From assembly GCA_036519575.1 (NCBI GenBank), contig DATDKZ010000081.1:1-9940 (forward strand): 9,940 nucleotides of DNA. Reading direction: 5' to 3'. Each line of letters starts with the position of its first letter. Position 1 is the first letter of the stretch. The translations under genes were made by a program, and so were the position numbers. Below, piece after piece: positions 7,031-9,940 of this stretch. The notes beneath the pieces were generated by a model, which was not told where the DNA came from, did not search any database, and was given only the letters and a program-made list of their open reading frames with translations. Origin of the DNA: AC-69 sp036519575 (GTDB lineage: Bacteria > Actinomycetota > UBA4738 > HRBIN12).

Positions 7031-7038
<8 letters not shown>
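5779..7038 (-). CDS. BMP-type nucleoside ABC transporter, first permease (NupP-like)
   Basis: This is a 419-residue integral membrane subunit of the BPD_transp_2 family. After a charged, proline-rich cytoplasmic tail (1-28) and a first helix (about 31-51), a 60-residue loop leads to the core helices. FNIGAEGQ (141-148) and the loop NGFEFRAVGANPDAARAAGI (275-294) are the family signatures, the latter being the likely coupling segment for the ATPase. It corresponds to NupP/YufP and should form a heterodimer with the product of the next gene. The GTG at 7038 overlaps the end of the ATPase gene by 8 bases. Compared with Bacillus homologues of about 350 residues, the extra length is mostly in the N-terminal tail and first loop. 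Substrate specificity lies mainly in the binding lipoprotein, probably a purine or pyrimidine nucleoside. Confidence 0.92.
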
Positions 7039-8557
<1,519 letters not shown>

Positions 8558-8591
8558 CGGCCGCCTCCCATCCGGTCAGCGGAAAGCATAC

Positions 8592-8623
8592 GGGGGGCGC
8601 CGGGAATTTTCCCGGCGCCCCCC
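8592..8623 (-). terminator. GC-rich hairpin between lipoprotein and ATPase genes (probable attenuator or mRNA stabiliser)
   Basis: A perfect 13-bp inverted repeat (GGGGGGCGCCGGG at 8592-8604 pairing with 8611-8623) has the loop AATTTT on the plus strand (AAAATT in the minus transcript). It begins 11 bases past the lipoprotein stop, and the far arm ends 34 bases before the ATPase start. The downstream minus-strand sequence (GTATGCTTTCC) has only a short T-run, so read-through is likely. The position fits a partial terminator or 3' stabiliser that gives more binding protein than ATPase. Confidence 0.72.
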
Positions 8624-8634
8624 ATCGTGCACGC

Positions 8635-9714
8635 TTACAGGTACTTCAGGTAGTCCTTGGGATCGACGGAGACGGTCCCTCCGATGATCCCCTGCTTGAG
8701 CTCATCGATCTTGCTGCTGAGCTCGGGAGGGACTTGGCTCTCGAAATCGTGGTACGGCGCGATGCCGACGCCGTCGTTCTCGAGCGTTCCCGAGTAGATG
8801 CCGCCCTGGAACGTTCCATCCACGACGCTCTTCATGGCCTCATGGACGGCGACATCCATGTGCTTCTCGATGCTCGTGAGGAACAGGCTGCAGAACTCGG
8901 GGGCCGAGACGCAACCGTCGACGTCGACCCAGATCAGGTTGACGCCACCGGCGTCCTGCGCCGCCGCGGCAGCCCCGAGACCGACCGGGCCGGCAACCGG
9001 CAGGATGATGTCCGCACCCTCCGAGATCAGGTCCTCGGTCACCCGCCTGCCGTTGTCTTGGTTCTCGAAGTCGCCAGTGAACGTGCCGTCTTGCTTGGCC
9101 GGGTTCCAACCCAGGAGCTGCACGCTGGTGCCGTTGTCCTGGTTGTATCGTCCGATACCCGCCGCCAACCCGTTCATGAAGATCGTGACCGTTGGGATGT
9201 TCGCCCCGCCGAAGGTCCCGATCTTGCCGGACTTCGTCATCCCCGCGGCCAGATAGCCGGCAAGGAACGCCGCCTGATCCGTCTGGAACGTGAGCCCAAG
9301 GACGTTCTTGATCGGCGGGTCGTACGCGAAGTCGACGATGGCGAAATCTTGGTCGGGATTCGCCTTAGCCGCGGCTGCTGTGGCGTCGCCCAGGAAGAAC
9401 CCTACCGTCACGATCAGGTCGCACTTGCCCACGAAAGCCCGGATGTTCGGCGTGTAGTCCTGCTGGGTCTGCGACTCGAGGTAGCTGGGCTTGATGCCGA
9501 GGTCGGTCTCGGCATCGGTGAGGCCCTTGTATGCGGTGGCGTTGAAGCTCTTGTCATCGATGCCACCCGTGTCGGTGACTTCGCAACCCGACATCCCGAC
9601 GCCGGGCTTGGCCGCGCCGGTCGGGCTCGCGCCCTCCTCACTGCTCTTTGCGCACCCCGCCGCGATCAGCGCGAACAGCCCGAAGACGGCGACGAACCGT
9701 GCGAGTTTCGTCAT
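8635..9714 (-). CDS. BMP/PnrA-family nucleoside-binding lipoprotein
   Basis: This is the 359-residue extracytoplasmic binding protein of the ABC importer. Residues 1-21 form a lipoprotein signal with lipobox IAAGC, so C21 should be lipidated and anchor it to the outer face of the membrane. DTGGIDDKSFNATAYKGL (48-65) is the hallmark of the BMP/Med/PnrA family; D54 and F57 are likely ligand contacts by analogy with PnrA. Other expected pocket residues are D128, W203, D264/D266 and K284, placed by eye. Known members bind purine or pyrimidine nucleosides. Four further cysteines (C44, C98, C268, C275) could form disulfides. The ATG at 9714 has AGGAGGGG at good spacing. The gene lies 67 bases behind upp and ahead of the ATPase and permease genes. 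Confidence 0.95.
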   Translation of the reverse strand: MTKLARFVAVFGLFALIAAGCAKSSEEGASPTGAAKPGVGMSGCEVTDTGGIDDKSFNATAYKGLTDAETDLGIKPSYLESQTQQDYTPNIRAFVGKCDLIVTVGFFLGDATAAAAKANPDQDFAIVDFAYDPPIKNVLGLTFQTDQAAFLAGYLAAGMTKSGKIGTFGGANIPTVTIFMNGLAAGIGRYNQDNGTSVQLLGWNPAKQDGTFTGDFENQDNGRRVTEDLISEGADIILPVAGPVGLGAAAAAQDAGGVNLIWVDVDGCVSAPEFCSLFLTSIEKHMDVAVHEAMKSVVDGTFQGGIYSGTLENDGVGIAPYHDFESQVPPELSSKIDELKQGIIGGTVSVDPKDYLKYL

Positions 9715-9743
9715 CAGCCCCTCCTCTCTCCCCTTCCCGACGA

Positions 9744-9749
9744 ATCATA
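9744..9749 (-). promoter_or_regulatory. Possible -10 element for the lipoprotein gene
   Basis: TATGAT on the minus strand matches five of six -10 consensus bases and lies 30 bases before the ATG at 9714. The -35 region at 17-18 bases is GC-rich (CGTCCG) and poor. The gene may have its own promoter in addition to read-through from upp. Just upstream, a 6-bp hairpin (CCGTCC at 9758-9763 with GGACGG at 9768-9773, 4-base loop) may act as a weak terminator for upp. Confidence 0.35.
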
Positions 9750-9781
9750 CGCAAGCGCCGTCCGGGCGGACGGGGCCGATC

Positions 9782-9940
9782 TCACTCCGTCCCGAACAAC
9801 CGGTCCCCGAAGTCGCCGAGGCCCGGCAGGATATATCCGCGGTCGTTCAGTTGCCGGTCGACGGCGGCGGTGAAGATGGGGACATCCGGGTGTTCGGCCT
9901 GCATCTTGCCGATCCCCTCGGGTGCGGAGACAACGCACAC
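9782..9940 (-). CDS. upp: Uracil phosphoribosyltransferase, C-terminal 52 residues (cut by window edge)
   Basis: Reading the minus strand from the window edge to a TGA at 9782-9784 gives 52 residues that match the end of UPRT. This enzyme makes UMP from uracil and PRPP in pyrimidine salvage. APEGI (visible residues 6-10) and EHPDVPIFTAAVD (16-28) match the family, and GYILPGLGDFGDRLFGT (35-51) is its C-terminal uracil-binding signature. Family members are about 205-210 residues, so roughly three quarters of the gene lies beyond position 9940. It sits directly upstream of the nucleoside importer genes in the same direction, which ties the ABC system to pyrimidine salvage. The gene is recognised from characteristic C-terminal motifs only. 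I see nothing broken in the visible part. Confidence 0.93.
   Translation of the reverse strand: MCVVSAPEGIGKMQAEHPDVPIFTAAVDRQLNDRGYILPGLGDFGDRLFGTE

Noticed and set aside
9715..9781. Purine or other riboswitch ahead of the lipoprotein gene
   Set aside because: The gap is only 67 bases and includes the ribosome binding site. It shows a single short hairpin and none of the conserved loop sequences of known purine riboswitches.
8734..9873. Long plus-strand open frame of about 379 codons
   Set aside because: It lies antisense to the BMP lipoprotein and the upp end, and its arginine- and valine-rich translation shows no family motif. It is a by-product of high GC content.

Overview
The window is GC-rich, coding-dense bacterial DNA with many GTG starts, strong AGGAGG-type ribosome binding sites and several overlapping genes. 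The protein families present, especially the BMP lipoprotein with its ABC genes and the actinobacterial-style SCP2, thioesterase and histidine phosphatase genes, suggest an actinobacterium or a similar high-GC lineage, perhaps uncultivated. That assignment is inference. I see no rRNA, tRNA, CRISPR array, insertion sequence or clear sign of recent transfer.

Left part (1-2334). A small DNA-binding protein (19-378) overlaps a histidine phosphatase gene (375-1022) by 4 bases. The pair ends at a perfect 14-bp hairpin that also lies behind a convergent gene for a three-helix membrane protein of unknown function (1083-1412, minus strand). Divergent from that gene is an SCP2 sterol-carrier-type protein (1529-1912, plus). 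Its end overlaps the end of a PaaI-type hotdog thioesterase (1906-2334, minus).

Right part (2420-9940). This is a nucleobase and nucleoside acquisition locus made of two transcription units that meet tail to tail. The plus-strand unit has an NCS1 (cytosine/purine/hydantoin-type) permease and an isochorismatase-family hydrolase joined by a 4-base overlap. The minus-strand unit reads, in transcription order: the C-terminal end of uracil phosphoribosyltransferase (upp, cut by the window edge), a BMP/PnrA-type nucleoside-binding lipoprotein, a two-domain ABC ATPase and two membrane permeases. The last three genes overlap one another. A GC-rich hairpin separates the lipoprotein gene from the ATPase gene, an arrangement often used to keep binding-protein mRNA in excess.

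Taken together, the ABC system would import nucleosides, UPRT would convert uracil to UMP, and the NCS1 permease would bring in a free base or related ring compound that the adjacent hydrolase may act on. All genes belong to recognisable families except the small membrane protein, and I found no convincing new defence, mobile or RNA-based system. The most useful leads are the unassigned substrate of the permease-hydrolase pair, the HTH-phosphatase pair, and the overlapping convergent gene ends.
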